Under the pieces are notes generated by a model. That model worked only from the letters and a program-made list of their open reading frames with translations. It was not told the DNA's origin and ran no database searches. A stretch of 64,000 nucleotides of DNA from Rhizomys pruinosus. Lineage: Eukaryota; Chordata; Mammalia; Rodentia; Spalacidae. The position numbers were made by a program, and so were the translations under genes. Shown one piece after another: positions 35,009 through 46,852 of this stretch; position 1 is the first letter of the stretch; the number at the start of each line of letters is the position of its first letter. The stretch lies in the NCBI GenBank assembly GCA_009823505.1, contig VZQC01013302.1, forward strand, positions 4,243,440 to 4,307,439, read 5' to 3'.

Positions 35009-37528
35009 TGACACTAGGAATTCTTTAAGAATTTCAGATGTAATGTTTATCACAAAATGCTTAGAAGTAAATTTTATTATGAAGTGCACAAAATAGGGAA
35101 AATGTATGCAGCATTGTAGATAGGAAAACTGAGTCTTTTAAGAATTTAGGTAGGAGTACATGAAATTAATAGAAGTATCAAACTATATAAAATATTGATG
35201 TGACCCAATAGAACCTCTGTAAATTCAGGTATATGAGGCCAGAATAAATGAAAACAAAGTGTAAGTCAAGCCAACAACTTGGAACTGACATTTCTTTTTC
35301 AGTCAAGAAAATTCTCAATCACAAATACATTCAAAATAGAATCTTTAATGTCCCATGTGGAAGAATTTAAAACATATTGCTGCAACGTCTTTATCACATA
35401 CCTGATTCAGTTTGTACTGCTATGTACCTATCTTGTATTGAATGTTTGTGTCTCTAATCTGTCATCTATCCATCTATCTATCTATCATATACCTGTAAGG
35501 GTGGGAAATGATACTGTAAAATAACTTATTCTATTATTAATATTTTTGTAACGTAAACTAATATTAATAAAGCTCAAATATTCAGCCAAAGTTAAATGTT
35601 TGCCTTGGGATGAACTCTTTTCTGGACCTTCTAATTGGTAATTAAAAGTGATGAGGTTTTTGTAATCAAACAGATGTTACTAAATAAAAACAGAACACCA
35701 TCAGACTATCTGGCTAAGGGATTTGCATATGTGAAAAGAAGTACAAAGATACTTCCTAGTATACTATAATTCATTTATTAAAAGTACAATTTGAATAAGA
35801 AGGAGGAAATTATTCAAATATAATGAATTTTCCTAATTAATATTTTACAGCTTTTCCTGATAAAACTTTTTATGGAATTATAGTTTAGTAGAAAACATAT
35901 GATATACTGATAATTTCCTATGTGTATATTGTAATAGGCAGCATAAAATAGTGAATTTTCATCTAAAAGTTTATACAGAATACTAAACTCATTTCTCACC
36001 ATTGAATAATGTATAAAACTTATCATTAAACTATTCAAAATATTCTAAAAATGAAGCTATAACATTTTTCAACCATGAAAATTCCACTTCTGAATTGAAA
36101 GTACTTTTTACAGAATCAGGGAAAATATCGCTTTGAGGTTATTTCTGCAAAAATTTATACATATTCCTTTATATATAGTACTTAGCTCAACCTCAAATTA
36201 TTTTGTTGATTTGCAAATTCAAAATAAAAATAAGAGACATAGAATATACTTGAAACTCTCTTTACTTTATAGGTGTATGTGCTGATGAAACTAAGAATGC
36301 AAGTGTATCTCAGTATTTTGAAATTTTTAAGTGTTTTCTGAACTTTCTTTTATACTGCCATCTATTGTTTATGCTATTTTTTCAGTATCAAGTATCCCAT
36401 AGGCCCCTGGCTGTACATAGTTACTATGAAAAACAGAAAAACAGAAAAACAGAAAAAATGCCTAATAACAAGAGATATATTTCCAAATATTTCCTGAAAT
36501 TACATATGAGAAATCCATATTAGAATGCAGCATCACTAGGCCTAGTATCATATCCAATTCAGCTCTGTACCACAGGCTAGAAAAATCACCAGTGTCATCC
36601 TCACTCTCCAATCTGACATAATTATGAATAATTATAAATAGAATAAATCTTAAAATAATTCTCAATTATGAGTATTTATTCTGAGTTTAGAAAACACTCC
36701 AGCATCAACTTAACTTTTCCCCTCCATCAATCATATGAAAGACTAACCTATGATATAGTATCACACTCTCTAAATCTTGATTGTTCATCATAACAAATTT
36801 GGCTTCACATTCATGCCTTATGTCTATCGTATTTGCCAAGGGTTCTTAGTATAGTCAGTAACAGTCTTAATCGGATGGCACTGGCCACTGACTTTACAGG
36901 CATCTATTGTCATGCAAGAGAGGAAGAGAAAGACTGTTGTCCTGCTTATTCTTTTAAAGACTTCTCCCTGAAGGGACTAAAATCACTTCATACATTTTGG
37001 TCACCAAAACCAATGACAAGGTGAGACTAGAACCCAAAATAGAATTCGAAGGTAAGGCCAACCACCTTACTAGGTGGCACAGAGTGAAAATTTTTTCCAT
37101 TTGGCCCACAGAACTAATGGGCATTTTGAGCTAGATTGTGGTGATCATTCATTCAGCATCTCTCATATTGGCAAAACCTGTAGAAGTGAGTAAGAATATT
37201 TGCTTATGTGAAATACTGATCATTATTTTAATGTCAGAATAATTTGGCCCAGATGTCTGCCAATTTTATAATAGCTTCAATGTGTACAAGAATAAAAGGA
37301 GAATTAGCTTGGAAGCAGTATGTATATGTCTTATTCTATGATTTCTTGAATGTTTTGGGTTAGATTTAGATAGTTCACATATGACTTTAAACATAAACAT
37401 GATACCTCATATCAAATCTTAGCAAAATATTCACCTAGGAGTGAATCCTGAACACGGTTATGGAAATGACTAAGACTTTTACTGATAAGCTGAATCACAT
37501 TCATATAGCTTTTCTTTTTAAAATATTT
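35009..37528. other. Long unique AT-rich stretch
   Basis: About 2.5 kb without a recognised element. It includes a short (ATCT)n run at 35,464-35,487 and a short tandem of aaaacag near 36,430-36,455. Open frames on both strands are short and unassigned. Confidence 0.55.
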
Positions 37529-37529
37529 T

Positions 37530-37689
37530 ATTTATTATTATTATTTTTGGTCTTTTCGAGACAGGGTCTCCTTGTAGCCCAGCTCTCCTGGAACTCACTC
37601 TGTAGACCAGGCTGGCCTTGAACTCACAAAGATCCACCTGTCTCTGCCTCCCAAGTGCTAGGATTAAAGCGTGCACCACCACACCCGGC
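37530..37689 (-). mobile_element. B1 SINE
   Basis: Tail (TTA)n/(T)n at 37,530-37,547, then tcttttcgagacagggtctc, aggctggccttgaactcaca and accaccacacccggc. Confidence 0.92.
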
Positions 37690-37904
37690 TTTTATTTATT
37701 ATTTTTATTTTATGTATATGAGTGTGGACTGTAAGTATGTGAGTGCATCATGGTGTACAGTGCCCATGGAAGTCAAGAGAGTGTCAGATCCTTGGAACTC
37801 AAATTATAGAGAGTTGTTAGATGCTATGTGGGTGCTGTACCTGAACCTGTGTCCTCTGCAAGAGCATTCAGTGCTCTTAACAGCTGAGCCATCTCTCCAC
37901 CCTC
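37690..37904 (-). mobile_element. B3-type SINE, diverged
   Basis: Starts with a tail of tttatttattatttttattt directly next to the B1 head and ends with gagccatctctccaccctc. The body is more diverged than the young B3 copies, so this is an older insertion. Confidence 0.85.
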
Positions 37905-38165
37905 ACCTATTCATATTTCAATCCATGACCTTTTGTTTAAATTTAGGAGAATCCTAAACCCCATGGTAAAGGTGTTTTACTTGAAAAATCTTCCTCTTTA
38001 ATGTATAAGTGTATGCCTATAAAATCTTTGTGTTTTACTGAAGAAGCAAGTGAAAATGATACATATAATAATAAAAATAAACATATTTTCAAATCATATT
38101 TGTACCAACAGAAATACTGAATATTAGAATATCATACTCAACAATGGAAATTACTACCAATAACT
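37905..38165. other. Intergenic spacer
   Basis: AT-rich sequence between SINEs with no recognised feature. Confidence 0.5.
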
Positions 38166-38167
38166 AC

Positions 38168-38402
38168 TTTTATTTAAAAAAATGTTTTATTTATTATTTC
38201 TTTAAAATTTTATGTGTATAAGTGTATTGCTTGCATGTAGTGTACCCTTGTTGTGCCATGCCTGATGTGGTCAGAAGATGTTGTATTCCCTGGAACTGGA
38301 GCTACAGATTGTTGTTAGCTGTCATGTGGTTTCTGGGAATTGAACTCGGGTCCTCTGACACAGCAACCAATGCTCTTAATGACTGAGTCATCTCTTTAAC
38401 CT
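38168..38402 (-). mobile_element. B2/B3-type SINE, old
   Basis: Antisense copy: ttttatgtgtataagtgtat, ccctggaactggagctacag, gggaattgaactcgggtcct and the degenerate head gagtcatctctttaacc. Confidence 0.85.
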
Positions 38403-38444
38403 GCTAATAACTAATTTTAGTAATGTAATTACCAAATATGTTTC

Positions 38445-38562
38445 TCAGGGATCCAACAATCTTCTGACCTCTTCAAACATTGCCTATCATGGGTACACTT
38501 ATAGAGGCAATAAACTCATATACATGAAATTAAAATAACAAAAATAAATAAAATATTTTAAA
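38445..38562 (+). mobile_element. B2/B3-type SINE 3' fragment
   Basis: gatccaacaatcttctgacc, then acattgcctatcatgggtac and a tail of caaaaataaataaaat match the 3' half of the B3 family. The 5' half is absent. Confidence 0.65.
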
Positions 38563-39928
38563 CTATTCAAATTTGTTTCTGATTTTATTTTGTTTGGAAA
38601 ATTAAAAAATATTCCTTTGAATGGTTTTAATTTTAGAGTGGTTAGCACTCTGAGTTCTGGAAGTGCTCTTATCCAAAGTATACTTGTGTATCTAAATGCC
38701 TTGTCAAAGTGAGTTATATTCTAGAGAAGAATTCCAGGTTCATATACAGGTCAAATCTTTCCTACATTCACCACTGAAATCAAAAGTAAATCATAACAAA
38801 AAGTTCATGTAAGTGCTGGCTGGGAGCCCATGTTAACAATCTCTTCCTTCTGTATTAACAGAGAATGAATACTTGTCACTATAAGCACAAGAATTTGAAC
38901 CTTTTATTCTTTAGAGTAAGTTCTTTGTCATGATTTTATTGTTTCCTTTGTGAAAGCAAGGTGAACTACTTGGTTCCTGCCATGGTTTTCCTCTTTTATT
39001 CTATGATATTTCACATTCTTGAGATCCAGTACTTTTGTGGGAGGAAATCTCTAGTCTCTATGTTCTAGAAAAGTGGAGAAAGTTTGCACCCCACAGACTT
39101 TCATCCACCTTCCTATGTCATAGTGACTACCAGGTATTTGTGCTACTTTTCAGAGGCGAAACATTTTACTTGGAGTAATGGAAAGCCAGATTCTTCATTA
39201 TGCTGGGCTGCTCTTGGGGTATTTGTGATTTATTAATCACTTTAGCCTCCCTCATGAGAATTATCCTTTCTGCTTCTGTCCATTTGCCTTCTATCCTTTC
39301 ATGCTTCTGGGAATTTGGGGCCTATCAATTTAATTTATTTAGGGTGACATGAAAATGAATTTTACTGTATCTGATTCCAGAAGCATGAACATTTCATGAA
39401 GTCAAGAGAATACATATCTTGGCAAAAATATTTGAGAAGGATAAAGTAGAAACTGTTTTCTTTTACTACCCACTAGTGTTCTTCTTTTATTCAGTACATC
39501 CGTCATTTCATCTGTAACCTTCACTTAGACTCCACTTATCCTGTCTCCATGATCATCCCCTACCTGCATGTATACATATGATATAACAAATAGAAAGTGG
39601 TTAAGCATCAGTGTCCACTGGGATTGCAGTGTTATAAAATTGAGGCCTCCTTGTTTGCTTTTTCTTTGATTGGAAACTAATTAGATCAACAGGTGGATGT
39701 AGCCTTCTAGAGATTCATATTACCCAAGGACAGAGCAAAACATATGGTCTTAATTCATGTGGTCTTAGTGATAAATGCTCTGTGGATTGCTCACAGTGAC
39801 TCAGTGATAAATGATTGCATGATAAAATAAAATGGTCAGATCCAAGATACATGGAAGTGAGGACTAGAGATTGAGGTAGCAAAGAAATGTAGGAATCTGA
39901 TTGTTGTTCAGAATTGGGATGTTTTTGA
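38563..39928. other. Intergenic, no recognised feature
   Basis: Unique sequence, slightly less AT-rich than average, with no recognised repeat. A pyrimidine-rich run at about 39,655-39,672 upstream of an AG is not followed by an open frame. Confidence 0.5.
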
Positions 39929-40213
39929 AAGCCCACCAATCACGAGGATGGCATAGATGGGTTTCCTGAGAGTAAAGGTGCAGGAATTGCAGAAAGACAA
40001 GGAGAGGCAATAGTGGTCTCAGAGGGACCTCTACAGCAAGACCTTGGAAGTGCATATATTCTATTACAAGGCAGCCAGGCTGCTGAGAGCTCTGACATGG
40101 ATAACATAGAGAACACTACCACTGGACAATTAAGAGCTCCTAGGAACAGACAATACAAATCTCCTAAGGCTGCTGTTCAGATTAGTGGTGTTGAGCAGCC
40201 ACAATTCAGGTAA
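39929..40213 (+). other. Open frame of unknown origin, ~94 codons
   Basis: After a stop at 39,926 the frame stays open to a stop at about 40,211. The translation is hydrophilic and rich in Gln, Gly, Ala and Ser, for example EGPLQQDLGSAYILLQ and later PRNRQYKSPKAAVQIS, which is unlike the Leu/Phe/Ile-rich noise frames nearby. The end, ccacaattcag/gtaagc, looks like a splice donor. I recognise no family. It could be an exon remnant, an eroded retrocopy or chance. Confidence 0.25.
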
Positions 40214-42290
40214 GCAATATTTGGAAGATAGATGAAAGGGAGAAATACTGCTATAGGCAATTACAACTTGGGCTAACTAATTTTTAGTTACATAAATCAA
40301 ACATGATTTCTATCCGAAATACTCTTTTTCTATCTAACAGTTGTTTGTCTAAGGTAGATGCTACAATACTGTGGTTGAGTTTTGTGTGACACTGGCTGGG
40401 GTTTGAACTCAACAGCCACGGCCTCTTTGGAGTTCTGTTTGGACATTTTAGTCTTTGCCAAGAGCTAGGCTTGAAATAATCAGTTGAACATTCCTGAAAA
40501 GGAGGTTTTTTTGTGGTTGAATTGTTTTTACTTTTTAAGAACATTGACATAGCTTCCTGCTATACACATTGAATGCATGTGTGACCCCACCCTTTTTACA
40601 TAGTGAAATATGAACACTTAATTGGATGAAAACAGGACATGGGGTTCTTTGGTGATTAGGTAATTGAGATTTATTCTGAGGACTAGGATTAGTATCTTTA
40701 AACTAGAGCCTCAGAGGATGTTTATCTGTAGTGAAGCATCCAAATGATACTGTTATGAATAAGGAAGTCAGCCATCAGTCCACCACATCTTTTCCCCCTT
40801 GATCTTTAAATGTATTATGTTTCAGAAATATGCCCATTATGTATGATCTACCCAGTCTACAGTATCTTTTTACAACATCCTAAACAGAATGAGACAGTGG
40901 TCCTGTACTTTTACTTTTATCCCGAATCTTCCCTTTTTAAATAATCTGGATGAGAGGAAACCAAATGTTGAACATCAGGATGAGAATCTTGATATAAGGA
41001 ACCCAGTCTAAAACGCTTTTGAGACGCCATTTTACTATCTGGTCTTGACATTCCTTCTATGCAAACATATTACTTCTTATGTGATTAAGGCAGGTGCTTA
41101 CTATAGACAGATAACTATGATCCTAAAAAGGAAAACAGCACAGGTGGAATCCTGTTGCTTTGGAAAATTTATGCCTTAAGGAACAAATCCTAACTTCCCA
41201 GATGACTGAAGTAACCTAGTGATGAATTCACTGATTAAGAAGGATAGTGGTTAGCTACTGTCCTAACATTAAATCTGCCTCTCCATGTGTTCAGGATTAC
41301 TCATAACCAAAAGAACATTAATTTAGTTATCATAAACTATTCTACACAGTTTTATTAAAATGTTATTATTCAGTGAGATTGATCCTTAGGTTAATTGAGA
41401 GTAGAGAAAAAGCTTGCCAGGTAAAAGTTTGAATAAATTAGAGGATAAAAGGCAGCATATGCTCACAAAAATTTTAACATTAGCTGCAAAGTCACAATTA
41501 ATTTAATTATGGCATTGTACTTCCTTAGAATAATAATGCAGAATGAATATAATAATAAAATTAGTTTAAAATATAGCCTATTGAAGAAATATAGGCAAAA
41601 ATTTTACTTGATTTTATTATCTATTGGGGACTTTTGTAATCAAAATTATACAGTTAATATTAATCATCTGTTTGTACCTAAGGACCACAATTTCATTTCT
41701 AATGTGAAACTTACTGAAATGTATTTATTATTTGCCATTATATCTCATGCATATAAGTGAATGTGTCCAAATACAAATATTCAGGCTAATTATATAAAAT
41801 CCAAAATTGAACTCTAAGGATAAAAAAATACTCTAGAAATGAAGTTGAAACAGTACATAATGCATGGTGATTCTGGTTAATACATGTAGTTATAGTTGGT
41901 AATTTACTTGATTTTTTTTCATCTGAACTCTGAAGATTCACATCATGCATAATATTTTGCTTTTGATAAGACCTTAGGTTAGAGATCTAAACATTAATAT
42001 AATGTACATCTTATGTAGAGGATATAAAACTTTCCAAATAGAACAAAATCTAAACTGCCAGTTTGTTTATGCATCAAATGATACACACAATGTAAACACA
42101 CAAAATTCTATTATTTGATATCCTGGAAAAAATCTCTTTACAAAATAAAGGAACTTTACATATGAGTTAGCATGATTTGTTGCCAATAAACAGCTCAATA
42201 GAAAATCAGAAACATATATTTTCCTATCCTTAGAATTGACTTTAAATAAAACTATTGTTAACAACCTTCTTTATGAACTCTTCTTTCCAG
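40214..42290. other. Intergenic, no recognised feature
   Basis: About 2 kb of AT-rich sequence without a recognised repeat. The 83-codon frame at 41,509-41,760 is Ile/Tyr/Asn-rich, as expected for AT-rich noise. Confidence 0.55.
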
Positions 42291-42295
42291 ATTAA

Positions 42296-42516
42296 TTTCT
42301 CTTTATTTTTATTTTATGTGTATGAATATATTGCCTGCATGTATTTAAGTGCACCCATGTCATATAATGCCTACAGAGGTCAGAAGATGGCATTGGATCT
42401 CCTGGAACTGGAGTTAGAGACAGTTGTTCACTGTCAAATGGGTGCTGGGAATTGAATCCAGGTCCTCTGGAAGAACAACCACTGCTCTTAACCAAGGAGC
42501 CACCACTTCAGCCCCA
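42296..42516 (-). mobile_element. B3-type SINE
   Basis: Antisense: tttatgtgtatgaatatatt, atctcctggaactggagtta, gggaattgaatccaggtcct and the degenerate head gagccaccacttcagcccc. Moderately diverged. Confidence 0.88.
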
Positions 42517-42714
42517 TCAGATTAACTTTTTATGACCAATTTTGGATCTCATCCATTATATTGGAGTATGATTACATTAAATTTCAAAGATCAGGATAAA
42601 TTTGCCACAACAAACTTAATCTTTTAAATATTTTCTATAAATATTGCTCTCATATTTTTATCTGTGAGTCTGTGTGTGAGATATATATATATATATATAT
42701 ATGATTATGTGTGA

Positions 42715-42990
42715 TGTATATTTTCATATATGGAGTGTAGGCACATGCAAAGGTGTACAGTCCAGTGTGTGCATCCTTGTCCTACACAAGTAGGCAGGGT
42801 TCCTTTGCAGTTCAAAGCTGGCTACATCAAGCTAGTGGCCTTGGGAACTTCTAGGAATTCTCCTTTCTCTGTTTTGCATCTTACTGTAGGGACACTGGGA
42901 TTATAGATGTTTACTGCCATGACTGGATTCTGGGGATACAATATCAGGTCTTGACATTTGCATAGCAAGCATTTTTACCCACTGAAATTA
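42715..42990 (-). mobile_element. B4-like SINE
   Basis: The antisense B1-like half (gggacactgggattatagat, tactgccatgactgg) is followed by the antisense ID-like half (ggtcttgacatttgcatagc, catttttacccactgaaat), the B4 order. A (TA)n tract precedes it at 42,681-42,702. Confidence 0.6.
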
Positions 42991-43385
42991 TGATGCATTT
43001 GACACATGGAATATTATTAAGCTCTTAAGAAAAAAATTATGACGTTATAGCTGAAATTATCTATGCGAAAACAAGCATCCTGAGTGAGGTAACCCAGATC
43101 CAGAAGAATAAATACTCCATGTTCTCTCACAAATGGATGTTAGTTTTGGTTCCATAGATAAGTGTGTTCCATTTAGAAAATCCATAGAAGACAGGAAACT
43201 ATCAAAAGGAAATTAGGAGAGGACTCATAAGGGAGGAGTAATATAAATAAGGAAATGGAATAATAGAGTTGAAAGGGCTAAATGGGATGAGAGGGGAATG
43301 CAGTGCCAAGGATAGAGCTTGGGGAGATATAAGAAACAGTAAAGGACTTTAGAAAACGTCATATGGTAACCTACCATTATTGAAG
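42991..43385 (+). mobile_element. Old L1 ORF2 end and 3' UTR
   Basis: gacacatggaatattattaa, then atcctgagtgaggtaaccca, atccagaagaataaatactc and catgttctctcacaaatgga match the C-terminal end of L1 ORF2. The downstream part differs from the younger L1 3' UTRs here, so this is an older lineage. Confidence 0.75.
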
Positions 43386-43427
43386 CTTCTTAAATTATAT
43401 AAATATATAATATGAAAAGAGATTAAG

Positions 43428-43580
43428 CCAGGAGTTGTGACATATGCCTTTAATCCCATCACTTGGGAGGCAGAGGTAGGCAGATCTCTGTGAGTTCAAG
43501 GCCAGCCTGGTCTACAGAGTGACCTCCAGACCACCTGGTACTAAAAGGGAGACCCTGTCTCAAAAAAAAAATGAAAAAAG
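43428..43580 (+). mobile_element. B1 SINE
   Basis: agccaggagttgtgacatat, tttaatcccatcacttggga, aaggccagcctggtctacag and ggagaccctgtctcaaaaaa with a poly-A tail. Confidence 0.93.
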
Positions 43581-44960
43581 ATTAAAGGCAGTTAACAAAT
43601 AACAGGGGGATATTGAACCTACCATCCACCATAAGCTAACAAATAAAAAGCCCAATGCAGGAACAGACTCTCTTTTGAAGCTGTTGACCAGGGGTCTAAC
43701 AGACCACCAACAATACTTGTCATTGCCCCTGATCTTGGATACCAATTAGAACTTGACCAAAAGACTCTAATGTTAGTATCACCAACTTAATGGCTGAGAA
43801 AGAAAATGCAGCTTTGCAGAAAGTAGGATGTACCGGAAGGTACATCCTACTTTCTTTCAGGAGAAGGATTGACTCCTCTGGGCATTGAAGGGAAGAAAAG
43901 CCTCAGATTGCTGCAGACATCAGGCCGCTCTGTGGATCCTACTAGTAACAACTATTTTTAATGAGTCCTAATGAAGCTTACCTTCTAGGTACCACAAAGG
44001 TTTTAATACAAGAGACTTTCTTAACTCCCTCCCCATAAAATAAGGAGAAATATGATGATGATGAGGTCATTCTCCAGCTGTAGATTGGAGCCAGCTGTTA
44101 TAGAGGTATTCTCTTGTAAAATCGATTTGTAAAAACTGCCTTCTTTAATTGACTAATGGACATAGAAACTGTGAAAAGGATTATTCTCTATTTAGAACCA
44201 AATGTAATGCTAAAGTCTCCTTAAGCTATGCACTTAAGCAAAATATATTAATACAGGAGCTCTGATATCAACAATGGATTATTCTACCAAGGAGATGTTG
44301 GCCAGGGGATCCAAGCCCCCACAAAAGGTAAAGCCTCCTTGCCTCCAAACTGGGATATCTGCAGGAAGAGAGGCAATAAGACCTGATGTAAACATGGGAA
44401 AGATGTATGGAGACCCCCACAGTCACTTATGCAAGTTATTCTGGAAACTGAGACCAATGGGTCATCTGAATGCCAAACATGACTATGGTAAGACTAAAAG
44501 GCCACTAAAAACCAATAAAGCAAAAATAGGTCTCCGTGAGGCAAGAAAGACTCTTCCGTCAGCACCAGCCACACCGCACCTGCCTGGAAATACGGTGCGG
44601 CAGTGAGTAAGCACATAAAAGGTCGTGTATTAGGCTCTAGATCAGATAATGGGCTTATTAGCGTTTCTCCGTGGTCAGAATACCCACGGGGCTGATGCCA
44701 CAAGCTTACATCCTCTAATGGTTAGGAGATGTTATAAACCACACGAAGACCCTGTTATACTTAACAGAAGAAAAAGTAATTCATGGATTAACATACCATC
44801 CAAACATCTGTGTCTATACCAAAGTAACCTACCATAACAATTAGTACTGTTTAAATACCTATATATCTAATTGCGTGTGCTTCATTAGTACGATCAAAAG
44901 GCTATATACTATAACGTTTAAATACCTATATATCTAATTGCATGTGCTTCATTATTAGGA
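43581..44960 (+). other. Unidentified sequence, possible 5' body of composite
   Basis: No SINE or L1 similarity. It lies directly upstream of the part shared with 1-545 and could be the longer 5' body of the same element, or unrelated. It contains a perfect hairpin (43,818-43,855), a GC-richer stretch at 44,270-44,700 with a 110-codon plus-strand frame (44,274-44,606) of unknown similarity, and a 67-bp direct repeat. No terminal repeats were found. Confidence 0.4.
43818..43855. repeat. Perfect 17-bp hairpin, 4-nt loop
   Basis: agaaagtaggatgtacc (43,818-43,834), loop ggaa, and the exact complement at 43,839-43,855. No T-run follows, so it is not terminator-like, and it is not in a recognised gene. 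Confidence 0.92.
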
Positions 44961-44980
44961 TCGAAAGGTTATGCCTGGAC
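44849..44980 (+). repeat. 67-bp direct tandem repeat, two units
   Basis: gtttaaatacctatatatct begins at 44,849 and again at 44,916, followed by attgcgtgtgcttcatta or attgcatgtgcttcatta and a related gatc-aaagg segment. Units differ by a few bases. Confidence 0.85.
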
Positions 44981-45524
44981 AAGCTGTCAGCCCATGAAAG
45001 AGAACAGCCAGAACTGACTAGAGACCAAGACAACAGCTCCAGAGAAAGTAGACTGTTTTGCTTCTCATACACCTGTGCACCTTTTCTAAGCCTAGGGAAC
45101 AATCTGCGGAAGAGGGGGCATGGTAGAATGTAAGGGCTGCGATTAGGGTGAATGGTGAAACTACAACAATATAGACTGGACACTCATTTGATCAACTTGA
45201 TTGAACATACAAGGCCCCCCTGCTGGATGGTGGGACCCATGAGCTGTGTGGGTTTGGGCACAACTGCTTGCAAATTGGTTTTACATGAAGGATGCTTGTA
45301 CTCACAAATTTTTAAATTTTTAAATCACTTTTAAATTTTTAAATCTCTTATTTTAAAAAAAAATCAAAACAAAACAAAAAACAGAGAAAGATGCAGAAAA
45401 TTTACAGAAGAATGCATGATCTGGGATGGGTAGGGGTGGGGTGGGGGGAAGGGAAAGGGATATATGCCTGAACTGAATTGGAAAATGATGTATGAAATAT
45501 AAAAAGCATCAATAAAGAAAAGAC
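44960..45524 (+). mobile_element. Composite retroposon, L1-like 3' tail (copy 3)
   Basis: Similar along its whole length to the reverse complement of 1-545 and, for its last 285 bp, to 9,119-9,395. It ends with a G-rich block (45,420-45,455), atgtatgaaatataaaaagc and a polyadenylation-like catcaataaag. The last ~150 bp share order and words with L1 3' UTR ends (agaaagatgcag, gaatgcatga, G-block, atgtatgaaat, aataaa), while the sequence upstream is not the L1 3' UTR. Confidence 0.72.
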
Positions 45525-46535
45525 TCCACTGTTGAAAATCCTACATGTATGAGTTATAGAACAAACAAGGAGAAATCAAGCTGACAATGACCTAAAAAAT
45601 GCTTGAGGCAATAAAAAGAACAGAGGAGAGGAGTGACTGTCCCCATGCAGCAAGAGAAAGAAATTAATGAAGGTATAACTATGGCAGTACAAACCTAGAT
45701 AAAAAATGCAAACAGAAACTAAATTGATGGGAAGCAATATATATATCTCTCAATAATCACCTCATATAGTAGTGGTCTGAACTCCCCAAATAAGAGTCAC
45801 AGAATGGGAGAATGGTCTAAGAAGTTGAATCCGTTTTTTTTGTTTTCTACAAGCAACCAATTTTACCTTCAAGGACAGGCACCATCTTAAGGTGAAAGGA
45901 TGGAAAAAAATATGCAAGCAAATGGTGCCAATAAAAAGCAGGATATGCTATTCTAATATAAGAAAAAAAAGACATCAAATTAAAACTAATCAGAAGATAT
46001 GAAGAGGGTCACTACATTATTATCAAAGGAACAATTAGCCATGAAGCTTTCACAGTCATGAATATATATGCATCAAGCACTAGTGCATTGAACTCTGGTG
46101 CACCAAACTTAATAAGCACAATTTTGTAAGACTTTAAGGCACAGATTAATTCCAGCACTCTAATAGTGGGGGACTTCAATACCCCACTGACCATTATACA
46201 GGTCAATTCTACAAAGAATAAACAGAGAAACCTCTGAACAGAACAATATGATACACCAAATAGACCTAGAAGACATTTACTAAACATTACACCCAAACAC
46301 CAAAGAATATACTTTCTATTCACCACCCATGGAACATTCTCCAAAATGGACCACATACTGTGACACAGAACAAACTTCAATGAACAACAACAAAAAAATT
46401 GAAATGATTCCATTCATTCTATTAGACCAGAATGCAACAAAGCTTAATATCAACACTAGAAGAAGTCTTACTACCTACAAGGATTCATGGAGACAAAACA
46501 ACACACTCCTGAATAAAAAAATGGGTCAAAGGATA

Positions 46536-46595
<60 letters not shown>

Positions 46596-46616
46596 AGGAA
46601 GGAAGGAAGGAAGGAA

Positions 46617-46686
<70 letters not shown>

Positions 46687-46690
46687 AAAG
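46536..46690 (+). repeat. Compound (GAAA)n-(GGAA)n-(GAAA)n microsatellite
   Basis: About 150 bp of uninterrupted purine tetranucleotides inside L1 ORF2: GAAA units, a central block of about six GGAA units at 46,596-46,620, then GAAA units again. Long open frames here (Lys/Glu/Arg repeats on plus, Phe/Leu/Ser on minus) are artefacts of the tract. Confidence 0.95.
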
Positions 46691-46796
46691 TATTCCTGGC
46701 ACCAAACAAAAGTGATGACTTAACACAACAAAACCTATGTAACACTTTAGAAGCAGTTCTAAGAGGGAAATTTATTGCCCTAAGTGTCCACATTAA

Positions 46797-46852
46797 GGGA
46801 GAGAGAGAGAGAGAGAGCGATCTCGCGCTCTCGCTAGATAGCTAGATACACG
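46797..46852. repeat. (GA)n with CpG-rich foldback
   Basis: (GA)n at 46,798-46,818 followed by cgatctcgcgctctcgct and tagatagctagata. gagagcg and cgctctc form a short inverted pair, and CpG density is unusual for this AT-rich L1. Confidence 0.6.

Noticed and set aside
43818..43855. Hairpin as a transcription terminator
   Set aside because: No T-run follows and intrinsic terminators of that type are not expected in a rodent nuclear genome.
46329..46793. Long Lys/Glu and Phe/Leu/Ser open frames
   Set aside because: Translations of the (GAAA)n tract inside L1.
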